A stretch of 64,000 bases of DNA, taken from positions 20,373,538-20,437,537 of the forward strand of contig CM077152.1 in NCBI GenBank assembly GCA_039583875.1, written 5' to 3'. This document shows positions 23,795 through 33,808 of this stretch, piece after piece (position 1 is the stretch's first letter; every line of letters begins with the position of its first letter). The position numbers and the translations under genes are program-made. The notes beneath the pieces were generated by a model that was not told where the DNA came from, did not search any database, and saw only the letters and a list, made by a program, of their open reading frames with translations. Source of the DNA: Platanthera guangdongensis (Eukaryota > Streptophyta > Magnoliopsida > Asparagales > Orchidaceae).

Positions 23795-24631
23795 ATGACA
23801 GCGAAATTTGAAGTCCCCAAGTACGACGACAAAATTGACTTTGGTCTGTGGCAGAAACGGGCCAAAGCGGTTCTCGTCCAGCAAGGTCTTCATAATGCTC
23901 TTCTCGGAAAGGAGAAGTCCGGGAAGAAGGACGGCGAGTGGGATGAGCTAGATCTGAAGGTCATCAACACAATCCAGTTGTGCTTGGCCGATGAGGTTAT
24001 GAGAGGCGCGCAGGTAGTCATGGTAGGAGAGCGTTCTGGTACTCTATACAGACTGATCGACACCACAATTGCGAGTGGAAGGGCGAGGAGAGAGGTCAGA
24101 TTGCCTCTCAGGCTACAAGACACAGTAGCATATGCCTTTAAGGCTAGTTCCTCAGATCCTGGTTCATATGGAAAAGCTTTAGAGAGCAGAGACCGCTCTC
24201 AGAGGAAAGCTAGGAAGGACCAATGGAGGAACGAGGCAAGATTCGTGGCGAATGAGTTCGCGCAGTGAAAAGGCCTTGGCGAAGATAAAATCTTCGCAGC
24301 CGTGGAGAAGGTGGGCAGAGTGTCATCTCAAAAGTGCCCAGGCAACGCAAGGGGAGCCATCTGGCTCAGGAGTCCCACTAAGGAACTCAGGTTTACTCAG
24401 AAGAAGGTGGAGCTGCACAGTGCTAGCTGTCTTGCAAAAGACACGGTCTATCGTGCAAGGATAAAGCACATCAGAGTGCGCCACCAGGAGTCGAGGGAGT
24501 TCGCTGGAGGTGGAGGCGTGGAGTTGCGGAAGATCTCTACAGAGGATATCGATGCGAACATGCGGGAGAAATACGTGACAGGAGTCAAGTTCAAGAACGG
24601 TCTTGACTTGACTCATTCTGATGCATGTTGA
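23795..24631 (+). pseudogene. Internally condensed copia polyprotein frame
   Basis: One frame of about 279 codons is broken only by TGA at 24266-24268. In order it shows the gag start (MTAKFEVPKYDDKIDFGLW, residues 1-19), a GAG-pre-integrase-like SGTLYRL (about 80-87), the start of RT (ARFVANEFAQ, about 148-157) and the end of RNase H (LAKDTVYRARIKH about 218-230, KFKNGLDLTH near 270). Protease, integrase and the catalytic parts of RT and RNase H are absent, yet the frame is kept across the deletions. It would be non-autonomous. Whether the short protein is made is unknown. Confidence 0.7.
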
Positions 24632-24758
24632 TCGAGGGCGGCCCCAGGGAGAGGGGGCTTGTAGTCGCCAGTAGAGGAGATCCAGGTTGGAGGTACAGAT
24701 ACGTTTGTTAGACTTCGAGGTGGAGTTCGTTTGTGCCGTGAGGCGTCAATGTGGAGAT

Positions 24759-25831
24759 TGTTAGGATTGTGACACCTCACGCACGGACTCGGACCGTCCG
24801 GATCGCGCCACGTCCGCGATCCATGGCCACCTCTTATTATGGAAATTGCATTAAATGGGAGTGTTGATTTTTTGGGAGGGATTAAGGGTTATTCCTAATC
24901 TAGGCCGATCATTAATTTGCGATCCCATCTATTTTGACAAGGGTCATTCATGGCCGGCTGGCCTCCTTCTTTGTTTGGCCGGTGCCATCAATGAGAACCA
25001 TTGATGGCACTCTCCTTCCTTGTTAGGAGAGGGGAGGTATTCTCCTATATAAATGCTTGAGGGTGGATGCTACAAACAGATAAGAGAACCATTTTTTTCG
25101 GATCACCTCCATCAACCACCAAGCCAGAATCAGAGAGGAATCCACCTCATTTTTTGGCCACCAGTGAGGAGCGTGAGAGCAGGTTTTGTGGAGGCGGTTC
25201 CCGGCGGCAGCGGCAGCGACAGCGAGCAGACCTCGTCAGTGCAGGAGGATCAGAGGCGGCGACAGGCGTGTTGCGGCGGCGAGAGGTGTTCAGGCGGCGG
25301 CAGCGGCGACAGCTCTAGTTCAGACAAGGCGCGGCGGCGGCGGCAACAGGCGTGCTGCGGCAGAGGCGGCGCATCGGACTCAACTCAGGCGGAGGCAGTC
25401 TTGCCCAGCGGCGGCAGGCAGCTCCAGGAGGCGGCGGTAGAAGGAGGATTCAGGTGGTGGCGGCTCTGTCCAGCTGCGGCAGGGAGCTCTAGGCGGCAAC
25501 AACGGTACAAGAACAGGCGGATCCATCGGGAAGAAGAACAGGGGTTGTCGCCCGGCGGTATCGGTTCTTCAGGATTAGGGTTATTTGAGTTTTTCCTTTG
25601 TTGTTCGACCGTATTTGTTTGGTCTCTGGTTGTATCTGTGTAATCTCATCAGTGTTTTAGTGGATCTTTCTGGCGCGCTCTCCCCGTGGAGTAGGAGTCC
25701 CAACTCCGAACCACGTAATTGTGTTTGCTTGGATTTAAATTTCATTTATCACATTATTGCTCAGACTAGCTTCCGTTGCTAGATCCGCGGCGAACCACCG
25801 TTGTCGCGGATCCGGTCCCAATTTCATAACA
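24759..25831 (+). repeat. 3' LTR of the plus copy
   Basis: TGTTAGGATTGTGACACC after GTGGAGAT, ending CATAACA (1,073 bp). The TATA box CTATATAAAT is at 25045-25054. It is an inverted match to 21978-23100. Confidence 0.87.
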
Positions 25832-25910
25832 ATAAGAGGTGGTCATGGATCACGGACGTGGCGCGATCCGGACGGTCCGAGTCCATGCGTGAGGTGTCAC
25901 AATCCTAACA
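25832..25910 (-). repeat. LTR start fragment, minus orientation
   Basis: 79 bp that on the minus strand reproduce the beginning of the same LTR (TGTTAGGATTGTGACACCTC to CCACCTCTTAT). It joins the end of the plus-copy LTR directly and closes the composite at the right target duplication. Confidence 0.82.
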
Positions 25911-25942
25911 TAAGTCCATGGTTGAGGCCTTGAGCGAACATA

Positions 25943-26034
25943 GGTTTCGTTTGGAGGGACTTGTTTTTAATTAAGATCTGATCTGTGCGGTCCTAATCAT
26001 TTGACCGGTGAAAATAAGTCTCCTCAAACGGAAT
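25943..26034. mobile_element. Diverged small MITE
   Basis: GGTTTCGTTTGGAGGGACTT at the left and GTGAAAATAAGTCTCCTCAA at the right form a diverged version of the 98-bp MITE at 39589-39686. Confidence 0.55.
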
Positions 26035-26672
26035 CATAATCTCTTCTTGAGATAAATCAAAGCTTACAGTGAGGTGATGTTACCTCCGAATGGAGAAACG
26101 TTTTGGGCCTGGCTGCGGTCAATAGAAACGCACAAATTTGAACGATACATCGAGTTTTGTCAGTGCACATGTTTGTTATATATGTAGTCGGGGTCCCAAA
26201 ACTTCATGTGTTTGTGTTGGAGCTGGTTGTCGTCGTCTGCGGCTTGGACACAAGTGTTTAGGCCGCCCAATGACACTAAGAAGCTACATAATGATAATGA
26301 TGCCAAAAGAGACAATCATTTTGCTAGGCTGATATTTTTATCATTAATTCAAGGAGTACATGAAATGCATAAAATCTTTCAATTTAATTTCATCACTAAT
26401 GCAAGAAGCTAAATTTCTTGTAAAATATCCAACTTTATTGCAAATTTTGTTGCAAATTTTTATTGTTTTATTTAATTTTTCTGTTAAATAAAAAAACTTT
26501 ATATATAAAAAATTATAGGCAAAAATATTAAATCAGTAATTAGATTTTGACAGATTTTAATATAAGTCTTTAAACTTTCAAAAGTAAGATATATATGTGT
26601 CCCTACACTATTTAACTCATGCAATTTTGTTAGGATATTTGGTTATATTGTCATTTGTTAACGCCCACCCAA
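26035..26672. other. AT-rich intergenic DNA
   Basis: No supported gene; short open frames only. Confidence 0.6.
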
Positions 26673-26783
26673 GGAACTTCATCCACTTTTATGCTCAAAC
26701 GGATGATGTTTGTTAGGTGATCCTTAACGAATGACATTTTAACCCATCCGTTTACGACCGCCACCACCGTGCCAAACTGAGCC
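26673..26783. mobile_element. Truncated copy of the 21186-21366 MITE
   Basis: It retains GGAACTTCATCCACTTTTAT through GATGTTTGTTAGGTGATCC and the right end GTGCCAAACTGAGCC, followed by TTA. The left third is missing. Confidence 0.75.
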
Positions 26784-27959
26784 TTAGTGAGATCATGAGA
26801 AAACTACCATGAATGAGATTGCCATGCGCGATCCCCCGTGCACCGATCCCACTATGCGCGCCATCTGAGCCATCACGGGGGCCTGCCGGCCCGCACCCGG
26901 CCGGCCGCGCCAAAGCCGCGCCCGACCGCCCCTCCTTGTGGCCTCCCCCCACGACCGCACGGCTCCGCCCACGAGGGTGGCCGCTCCGCAACTGCACCTT
27001 CTCGCGGCCTCGGGGGTTCGCCCGCTTGGGGCAGCCTCGCCTCATCGCGGCCCCGGGGATACTAGCTTCAAGTTTTGCGTGAGGCGGCCTGTTGCCCACC
27101 GAGCACAAGTGTACTCTCTCTCATCCGCAATTATAACGAGGAGCGACCTGTCGCCCTCGATTCTGCAGAAGATTTGTAACCCTAAGTTCATGGTGAAGTT
27201 TCACTGACACTGTACCAGTCACGTGATTTTTTACCTAGTTGAGAAGTTTTCCACGTAAAAATTGCCTTATGTACTTTTTTTATTCTGTGACTGTGTGCAC
27301 GCTCGACCGCTCCATGGGATAAGACGGCTTAGTTTAGTCCAGTTTACTAGGAGGGCTGAGTTGGCCGCAACACTTATCATATAATGTATGTTTGACAAGA
27401 CAAAAGTTATGACTGCTAGCAAAAAAATAAACTAGTTCTGAGCATAAAATGAAAGAAATTTTTTAGGTGAGATCGGGCGTTTATAAACGACGGTTCACTA
27501 TCACCGCGACCGCCGCTGTCACTGTAGTTGCCACCGCTGCGCCACGCCAAAAGATGCCTATATTACCTAAATCTAAAAACTCATTAATTGGACTATTAAA
27601 TATCTACTTTCATATCAGCTACAGGCACTTGCGTGCTAGACTTACTGGCTTTACGTTTGGAAAAATGGCACTTCCTTTTCTCCCGCTTGAAGGCCAGCGC
27701 GGAGATGTGTGCACATTACGGGTTTGTTTGGGACAGCTCTGGCGGATTGAAAAGCTGCTGTCTGGATAGAGCTGTTTTAAAATAGATCTCTGGGGAGCAG
27801 TTTTGAAAAGCTGCAGAGTGTTTGAGTGTTCTGTGCAGAAGTGCGCTTTGAAGAGCGATTTTTTATTTTTAGCTGTTTGGAGAAACAACTTTTGAAAGCT
27901 GTTATGCTATACCCTAAACCGTAATTGAAATAACAATTACTAATCAAATTCATAGCCTA
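26784..27959. other. Intergenic DNA with a GC-rich block
   Basis: A sharply GC-rich block (about 26820-27075) interrupts AT-rich flanks. It carries overlapping open frames on both strands rich in Arg/Pro/Gly/Ala, which I read as composition effects. From 27719 a TTTGTTTGGGACAGCTCTGG sequence resembles an inverted motif upstream of the LysM kinase copies (TGTCCCAAACAGACC near 38055), so it may be a MITE end. Confidence 0.5.
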
Positions 27960-28252
27960 ACAATTATTAATTATAATAACAATTATTAAAATAACATACA
28001 CCACACACATACACACATCCACAAAACAATAAACACACACACATACACAAACAAAAAACACACACAAGTACACAAACACACACATGCTAGATCAAAAACA
28101 CACACACATGCTAGATCAAAAACACACACAAAAATACACAATCAAAACACACACACACATGCACACATCCACAAAACAGTAAACACACACGCATACACAA
28201 ACAAAAAACACACACAAGTACACATACACACACGCATGCTAGATCAAAAACA
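27960..28252. repeat. CA-rich microsatellite, left part
   Basis: Imperfect CA repeats with short interruptions (for example two copies of ACACATGCTAGATCAAAAAC). It continues on the other side of copia C at 33931, so the element split one microsatellite. Confidence 0.9.
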
Positions 28253-28396
28253 TGTGAGAGGCGCTCGAAACATCCAAAGGAAAGTCTAAGTGGAACTCAC
28301 TCTCCGTTGCCTCCAGCTAGGTTTATATAAAGTAAAACCTAGGGTTTATTCACGCAAAGCCCCCGAGCCCGTTATTCGTCCGAATATACACTTACA
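28253..28396 (-). repeat. Copia C 3' LTR (144 bp)
   Basis: Minus strand TGTAAGTGTATATTC to CCTCTCACA, preceded by the polypurine tract AGGAGGAGAT (28397-28406). It contains a TTTATATAAAG TATA box. Confidence 0.92.
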
Positions 28397-28615
28397 ATCT
28401 CCTCCTATATTCGTGGCAAATAACGGTAACGTTGCGGGGTGCTGGAGTGTAGACAAAATAATAATCCAAACTAAGCAAAACACTTAGGACAGATCATACT
28501 AATAAATCAAAAATAAAGGTTTTGCCTAAACGACAAACCATCACACAGATGTTGTCCAAAACATAGTCTGAATAATTATTACAAAACAAAGACATGAATT
28601 AAACGTTTGATGATT

Positions 28616-28683
28616 CTACTCATTTAGTAGATCATCGTCATCCATGTCCAGGTCTACAGCTCCTCCATAATCTCCATCGTAGC
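28616..28683 (-). other. Acidic mini-exon candidate in copia C 3' region
   Basis: On the minus strand a 3' splice-site-like sequence (ATTCCTTGCAG, with a CTGAC branch-point-like motif about 24 nt upstream) precedes two bases and then 21 codons: YDGDYGG, then DLDMDDDDLLNE, ending in TAG at 28616-28618. It is isolated in the roughly 790-bp region between RNase H and the polypurine tract. The phase and the GGA..D.D.D pattern match the unit in copia B. The splice donor was not identified. Confidence 0.5.
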
Positions 28684-29186
28684 CTGCAAGGAATTTCATG
28701 AGTCAGATTCTATGAATTTATAAACATATGCAATAACATTTAAAGTAAATTATCTCTTACTAAATGAGCTTAGCACTTCTAGCAACGGTGAAGTAACTCT
28801 GTCAGCATCTCATCCAGTCTAACTAGGACTAGTCATGTTACCTTACTCATTACGGATCACTATGTGCCTCACCAACACATGTGGGCACACATCACGTGCA
28901 ACATTATCAAATGTGGAATAATATGTTGTGACCAATAATGTTTAGATTAACATTTACAACGACTTTCAATTCCCAGTTGAATAACTCTTGAATCAACTTA
29001 CAATGGGAGGACGTTAGGTTATCAAGTGTGGAATAACCAGCATCCAACTATCTTGAGTTTTCATCAAGAAATTATTTGGGGTTTTCAGTCTGTTACTATT
29101 TAGATGCTTGAATGTTGACAGTTATAGACTCGTATGTATCAAAACATAAACGTTGGAGGAAAGTTTCATATTTCTATGAACTTTAA

Positions 29187-30503
29187 TCACATTTCCCCCG
29201 ATGTTTTGATTGTGAGAGCTCTATTTAATCCTTTAGTAAGGGTGTCTGCAACATTATCTTTCGATCTCACATCAATCAGGGTCATAATCCCTTGACTTGT
29301 GAGAGAGGTCAACCAGGCTTGTTTCATCCGTAGTTGCCTTCTTTTGTTATTGAACAACGTGTTCGTAGCAATCGTTTTAATAGCCTGATTGTCGCAGTAA
29401 ACTGCAACAGAACTCAGTTTCAGGCTCGATAGTGGAATGTCCATCACCAAATCTCTTATCCACTCTGTCTTTTCACCAGCTGAAGCTAGAGCATATAGTT
29501 CGGATTCTATAGATGAGAGTGCAATGCACGACTGTCTCTTGGACTTCCAGGCTACAGCTGCTCCTCCTAGTGTGAAGAGGAATCCACTAGTGGACTTGCT
29601 GTCGTTTATTTCTGAGCACCAAGATGCATCAGAATATCCTTCTAGAACTAGAGGATGACCACTATAACATAAAACATACTATCGGGTGTGCTTTAGGTAT
29701 CACATCAGCCTATCGAGGGCATCCCAATGGTCTTGGCCAGGATTGCTAGTGAACCTACTTAACATGCCGACCGTAAAGGCTATGCCAGGTCTCGTACAGA
29801 CCATAGCGTACATGAGGCTACCAAGCAGTTTAGAATAATCTAACTGTCGAACCGCAGCTCCATCATTGGGCTTTAAGCGGTTAGAATAATCGTATGGTGT
29901 CTCAGCCGCGTTACGTTCACTTTATCCCTACGTGTCCAACATGGACTGGATGTAGTGGCTTTGACTTATGAAAATGCCATGTTTCCCAAAGCTCATTTGT
30001 ATACCTAGTATAGTGTCAACTATACCGAGGTTTGTCACGCTAAATTCTTTAATTAGACCTGACTTTATGTTATCCACTTCGGATTAATCATATCCAAAAA
30101 TAAGCATATCATCCACGTACAAGCATATTATAGCGACTTTGTCTGATCTATGACGTATGTAAAGACATTTGTCCGAGAGACTCGACATGAATCTCATATT
30201 CTTGACAGTATAGTCAAACTTCTCATGCCATAATTTTGGTGCTTGTTTTAATCTGTATAGCGATTTTAATAGCTTACAGACCTTATTTTTGTGACCGTCT
30301 ACAATGAAACCTTCAGGTTGACTCGTGTAGATCTCTTTGGTCAGATCTCCGTTCAAGAACGCAGTCTTAATATCCATTTGATGAATAACAAAGTTCTCAA
30401 TGGCCGAAATAGTAAGAAGAACCCTAATGGTTGCTAAGTGACACACGGGTAAGTATGCATCAAAATAGTCTACTCCGCTTACTTGTGTGAAACCTTTAGC
30501 CAC
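29187..30503 (-). pseudogene. Copia C reverse transcriptase and RNase H
   Basis: RT: MAKGFTQVSGVDYFDAYLPV near 30500, MDIKTAFLNGDL near 30380, QPEGFIVDG, LYRLKQAPKLWHEKFD near 30250, and the catalytic LYVDDM near 30115. A TAA follows FGYD at 30084. After that the frame is interrupted through the RT/RNase H junction. RNase [20 protein letters not shown] near 29400 and [17 protein letters not shown] near 29250, with the end at 29187. A G-rich tract (CGGGGGAAA) follows the stop, as in copia B. Catalytic residues are present but the frame is not continuous. Confidence 0.88.
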
Positions 30504-30682
30504 CAGGCGTGCTTTATACTTAGCTACGCTACCATCGGGATTTAGCTTCTTTTTTAGAACTCACTTGCACCCTACAGTTTTAGCCCCTTTTGGCTTATCA
30601 ACTAACGTCCAGGTGCTGTTCTGAAGGAGAGAGTTCATCTCATCCTCAGTGGCTTCTTTCCAGAGTAGGGAATCTCTTGATC

Positions 30683-32053
30683 TCATTGCTTCCTTAAAGG
30701 TAGATGGATCATCCTCACGTGGTAAGTGACAAAATCACTACCGAAAGTTCTGGGGGTTCTCTCTCTTACTGAAGTTCTCCTAGACTCTAGGCTAGAGTTA
30801 TTTACCGGAACGGAATAGGAGGTGCTAGGTACTGATTCATGATCTTCCTCAGTAATAGTTGCTTGCATACCTGGGATCGTTAGGTTCTTATCTTTGAGGA
30901 ATTTATCCTCGAAGAACACTGCATCCCTAGATTCTATTATGATATTATTAGAAATATCAAGGAATCTATCTGCAGTACTATCTTCAGCACAACCTAAGTA
31001 GACACATGTATTGGTCCTAGGTCCAACCTTAGACCGTCTAGGGTCAGGAACCCTGACATAGGCTATACAACCCCATGTCTTAAGTCTGGTTAAAGACGGG
31101 GGTCGCTTAAACCAAAGCTCGCAGGGTGTAACCTCTAACTTAGCACGAGGAACTTTATTCAGAATGTGATTCGGAGTCAAGACTGCTTCTCCCCAATAAG
31201 CGGAAGACATGCCTGTAGTGAGCAGCATAGAGTTCAACATCTCTGTTAATGTTCTATTCTTGCGCTCGGCTATGCCGTTAGATTGGGGGGAGTAAGGGGC
31301 AGTGGTTTCTGTTATGATGCCCTGTGAAGCAAGGAAGCATCTGAACTCACTGGACATATATTCTCCTCCTCTATCACTCCTAAATCTCTTTATTTGCATG
31401 CTTAATTGGTTTTCTACCCTGGTTTAAAAAAGGCAAAAATTTTCAAACGCTTCGTCTTTAGTTTTAAGCAACGAAATATGACAAAACCTTGTGCAGTCAT
31501 CTATGAACGTGATCATATACTTCCTTCCACCTCTAGTGACAAAACTCTTAAATTCACAAATATCGGAATGTATAAGCTCAAGAGGTGTTGTGCTCCTAGT
31601 AACCGTGTCAAAAGTTTTCCTAGTGATCTTAGTCTGAGCACACACTTCATATTTTCCAAGAGGAGACTTAGTGTCTAATGTAATCTTGTAAGTTCTAGCT
31701 ACTTGGAACATTTTCCTGTAGTTTACGTGTCCTAGTCACTCATGTAGAGTCCTAGGGCTAACTAAATTCAATTGAACTTGTTGCACTACTTCATTTGCTA
31801 GACTCAGACAGTACATCCTATTTTGGACGTAAGCACATCCAAAGTAGTGAGAGTTAACTGACAAAGTCACTCTACCACTACAGAAATTAACTAACATATC
31901 AACATCACACAATAAACTAATAGACACTAAGTTAACAGATAAGGAAGGAATAAATTTTACATTCTTTAAAATTAAAGACTTACCTGAGGAGAGCATCAGA
32001 GTTGCGTTCCCCACCTTCAATACGTCAGCTGTTCCTCCATCTGCTACAGTCAC
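30683..32053 (-). pseudogene. Copia C pre-integrase and integrase region
   Basis: It holds a GAG-pre-integrase segment (31736-32053), the linker YEVCAQTKITRKTF, and the integrase core. The core start HSDICEFKSF and FIDDCTRF lies near 31560, the second part FRSDRGGEYMSSEF near 31380, and the glutamate motif PQSNGIAERKNRT near 31275. A region toward the RT carries SVRERTPRTFG. At least two frame changes (near 32060 and 31410) and a stop at 30683 break the frame. The HHCC zinc site appears incomplete. Confidence 0.85.
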
Positions 32054-32070
32054 TAATTCCTTTGCATTCT

Positions 32071-33030
32071 TCAGCCCTGTAAAAGATTATCATTGTTGCA
32101 AACGTGGTACGTTGCCCCAGAATCCAGGAACCACTCCGTGCTGGCCTGCTCGTGTCCGACCATGATAACAAAGTCGGATGGCTCAGCTTGACTAACCAGA
32201 TGGGTCTGGTTGCCCTCTTGTGGTGCCTTATTTCTTTCCTTCCTCGGTAACTTGCAGTCAGATGCGCAGTGTCCCCACTTGTTGCAGTTAAAACATTTAA
32301 CCTTAAATTTCTTAGAGGGTCTACTCGGTCCTGCAACCTGAGGGCTACTACGAGATGTTTTGGTCTTGTGAGGGGGAGGAGCACGCTTAGAGCTTAAAAT
32401 CATGTTGGCAGCAGCCTTCTGCTTGCCAACAGCTTCCAAGACGTGCTTTGTCCTGTTCTCGTCCTCAATGCGTATGAAACGCTTGAGGTCGTTCACACCA
32501 ACCTGCATCTTCTTGTGGTACATCTCCGTTTTGAAATTGTACCACGAGGAAGGCAACTTATACACAATTGTGCCCGCAACAAAACTATCTGGCAGACTAA
32601 TAGACTCACTATGCAAGGAATCAACTAAATTTTCAAATTCTGATGCCTGAGGGAGAATGGTTTTCTCTTCGTCGAAGCTGAAGGAGTGGAATTTATCCAC
32701 CAGATGAGCCTTGGAGAGGTCCTCCTCCTGCTTGAAGTGCTCCTCCAGTGCTTCCCAGATCTCGTTAGCAGACTGCATCTTGATGTAGTTCTTGGCCAGG
32801 CTGGAGGAGAGGCAGTTCAACAGGTAATTCCTGCAGAAGTCCTCATCTTCGACCCAATGAGCCTCGTCTTCAGTCCCAACAATGTCAGCACGAGTAGTCT
32901 TGATGGTGTAGAAGACGTTCAGGTATTTCATCCCGAACTGGGTGTTCAACTTCCAATCGTTGAACTCTGTGGCCGTGAACTTCTCCAATTTGTTCATGGG
33001 CACTAGAGAGGAGAAGCTGGAGTTTCTCAT
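32071..33030 (-). CDS. Copia C gag with zinc knuckle and protease start
   Basis: Gag structural protein followed in frame by aspartic protease. The chosen start is the ATG at 33028-33030 (MRNSSFSSLVPMNKLEKF); the frame is open further upstream to 33078 but without gag similarity. Toward the amino terminus are FNDWKLNTQFGMKYL and a UBN2-type capsid region ending in DLKRFIRIE. A CCHC knuckle (CFNCNKWGHCASDC) is near 32255-32295 and the protease motif WFLDSGATYHV near 32120. The frame ends at 32071 just after the protease start, so gag is intact but protease is truncated by a stop or frameshift. It is the best preserved gene of the element. Confidence 0.85.
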   Translation of the reverse strand: MRNSSFSSLVPMNKLEKFTATEFNDWKLNTQFGMKYLNVFYTIKTTRADIVGTEDEAHWVEDEDFCRNYLLNCLSSSLAKNYIKMQSANEIWEALEEHFKQEEDLSKAHLVDKFHSFSFDEEKTILPQASEFENLVDSLHSESISLPDSFVAGTIVYKLPSSWYNFKTEMYHKKMQVGVNDLKRFIRIEDENRTKHVLEAVGKQKAAANMILSSKRAPPPHKTKTSRSSPQVAGPSRPSKKFKVKCFNCNKWGHCASDCKLPRKERNKAPQEGNQTHLVSQAEPSDFVIMVGHEQASTEWFLDSGATYHVCNNDNLLQG

Positions 33031-33786
33031 CTTGACTTGCTTTGCAATCCCTAACTGGATCCAAGAAACCCAGCACACAAGAGAGAGCGAAATGGAGACG
33101 GCTACACGGGCTCAGCAACCTTGGATCGGCTCCACTGGATGGCTCTGGAACTACACAGGCGGCAGCTCTCCCTACCAGATCTGAATGCCGACGACCAAAA
33201 GATGGCAGAGGCGGCGAGCGCAGAAGGCGGCTGCGCGAACTGGAGCGGCGATCGTTGACTGAAAAGAGGCGATCGAAGATCGGGAAGAAGCGATCGTCGA
33301 ACGGGGAAAGGCGATCGTCGAGTGGAAAAGGTCGATCGTCGAACAACAAAAGTCGATCGACGATTTGGAAAAGTCGATCGTCGAACAGGAAAAGTCGATC
33401 GACGACTGGGCGATCGACGATCGAAAAAACAATTGTCGAACGGGCGATCGACGACTGGAAGCCCTTATTCCGCGATAGGGAAGAGGCGACGACGAGCCAT
33501 TGCAGGCGGCTGCGGGACCAGACGGATCGCGGAAAAACAGCGACGGCCTCCTTTGAGAGTGGCGAAACAGAGAGAGCAGGCGACTTCCTCCTTATCCGAG
33601 ACCAGGCGGTTGCGGTGGCGTCGAGGAAGACACGAATCAGCATCGGGGAAGACTCGATTGACGACGGCAAGCTCTTATTCCGCGAACAAGCGAGCGCGAC
33701 GCGACGGCGAGCGCAACCGCGATGATCGGGAATGATGGCGAACCGTAAAATCGCGAACAAGCGCCAGACGAGAGATGTTTCGAGAA
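33031..33786 (-). promoter_or_regulatory. Copia C leader with repeated CGATCG palindromes
   Basis: The region between LTR and gag is unusually long (about 750 bp) and contains 11 CGATCG palindromes (33248-33450), mostly as TCGACGATCG/CGATCGTCGA at about 21-bp spacing. An open frame of 318 codons in another phase spans the LTR end and leader (33841-32885), overlapping gag. It may be open only because of the repeats. No standard TGGTATCAGAGC primer-binding site follows the LTR. Confidence 0.7.
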
Positions 33787-33808
33787 TGTGAGAGGCGCTC
33801 GAAACATC
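33774..33808 (-). promoter_or_regulatory. Self-complementary LTR end in place of PBS
   Basis: GATGTTTCGAG (33774-33784, just outside the LTR in the leader) is an exact 11-bp complement of CTCGAAACATC (33798-33808, inside the LTR), with a 13-nt loop holding the LTR terminus. On the minus strand the LTR part lies downstream of the TATA box (33856-33863). Confidence 0.75.

Larger units (their letters stand above)
21978..25910. mobile_element. Composite copia element: two inverted copies in one insertion
   Basis: The unit begins TGTTATGAAATT, ends TCCTAACA, and is flanked by TAAGTC at 21972-21977 and 25911-25916. In minus orientation it starts with a 79-bp LTR beginning (25910-25832) and ends with internal 3' sequence and a full 3' LTR (23656-21978). 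Between these lies a plus-oriented copy of the same family: truncated 5' LTR, PBS, condensed coding region, 3' LTR (23669-25831). The simplest reading is that a copy inserted into the 5' LTR of a sister element, followed by deletion. The arms 21978-23656 and 24202-25831 are inverted repeats around a spacer of about 545 bp. Confidence 0.8.

Noticed and set aside
26752..27108. Basic protein frame in the GC-rich block
   Set aside because: Open on both strands, no homology recognised; kept only as a composition anomaly.
33042..33735. Plus-strand Arg/Ser-rich open frames resembling splicing-factor RS domains
   Set aside because: Produced by the palindromic repeats of the copia C leader, antisense to the element.
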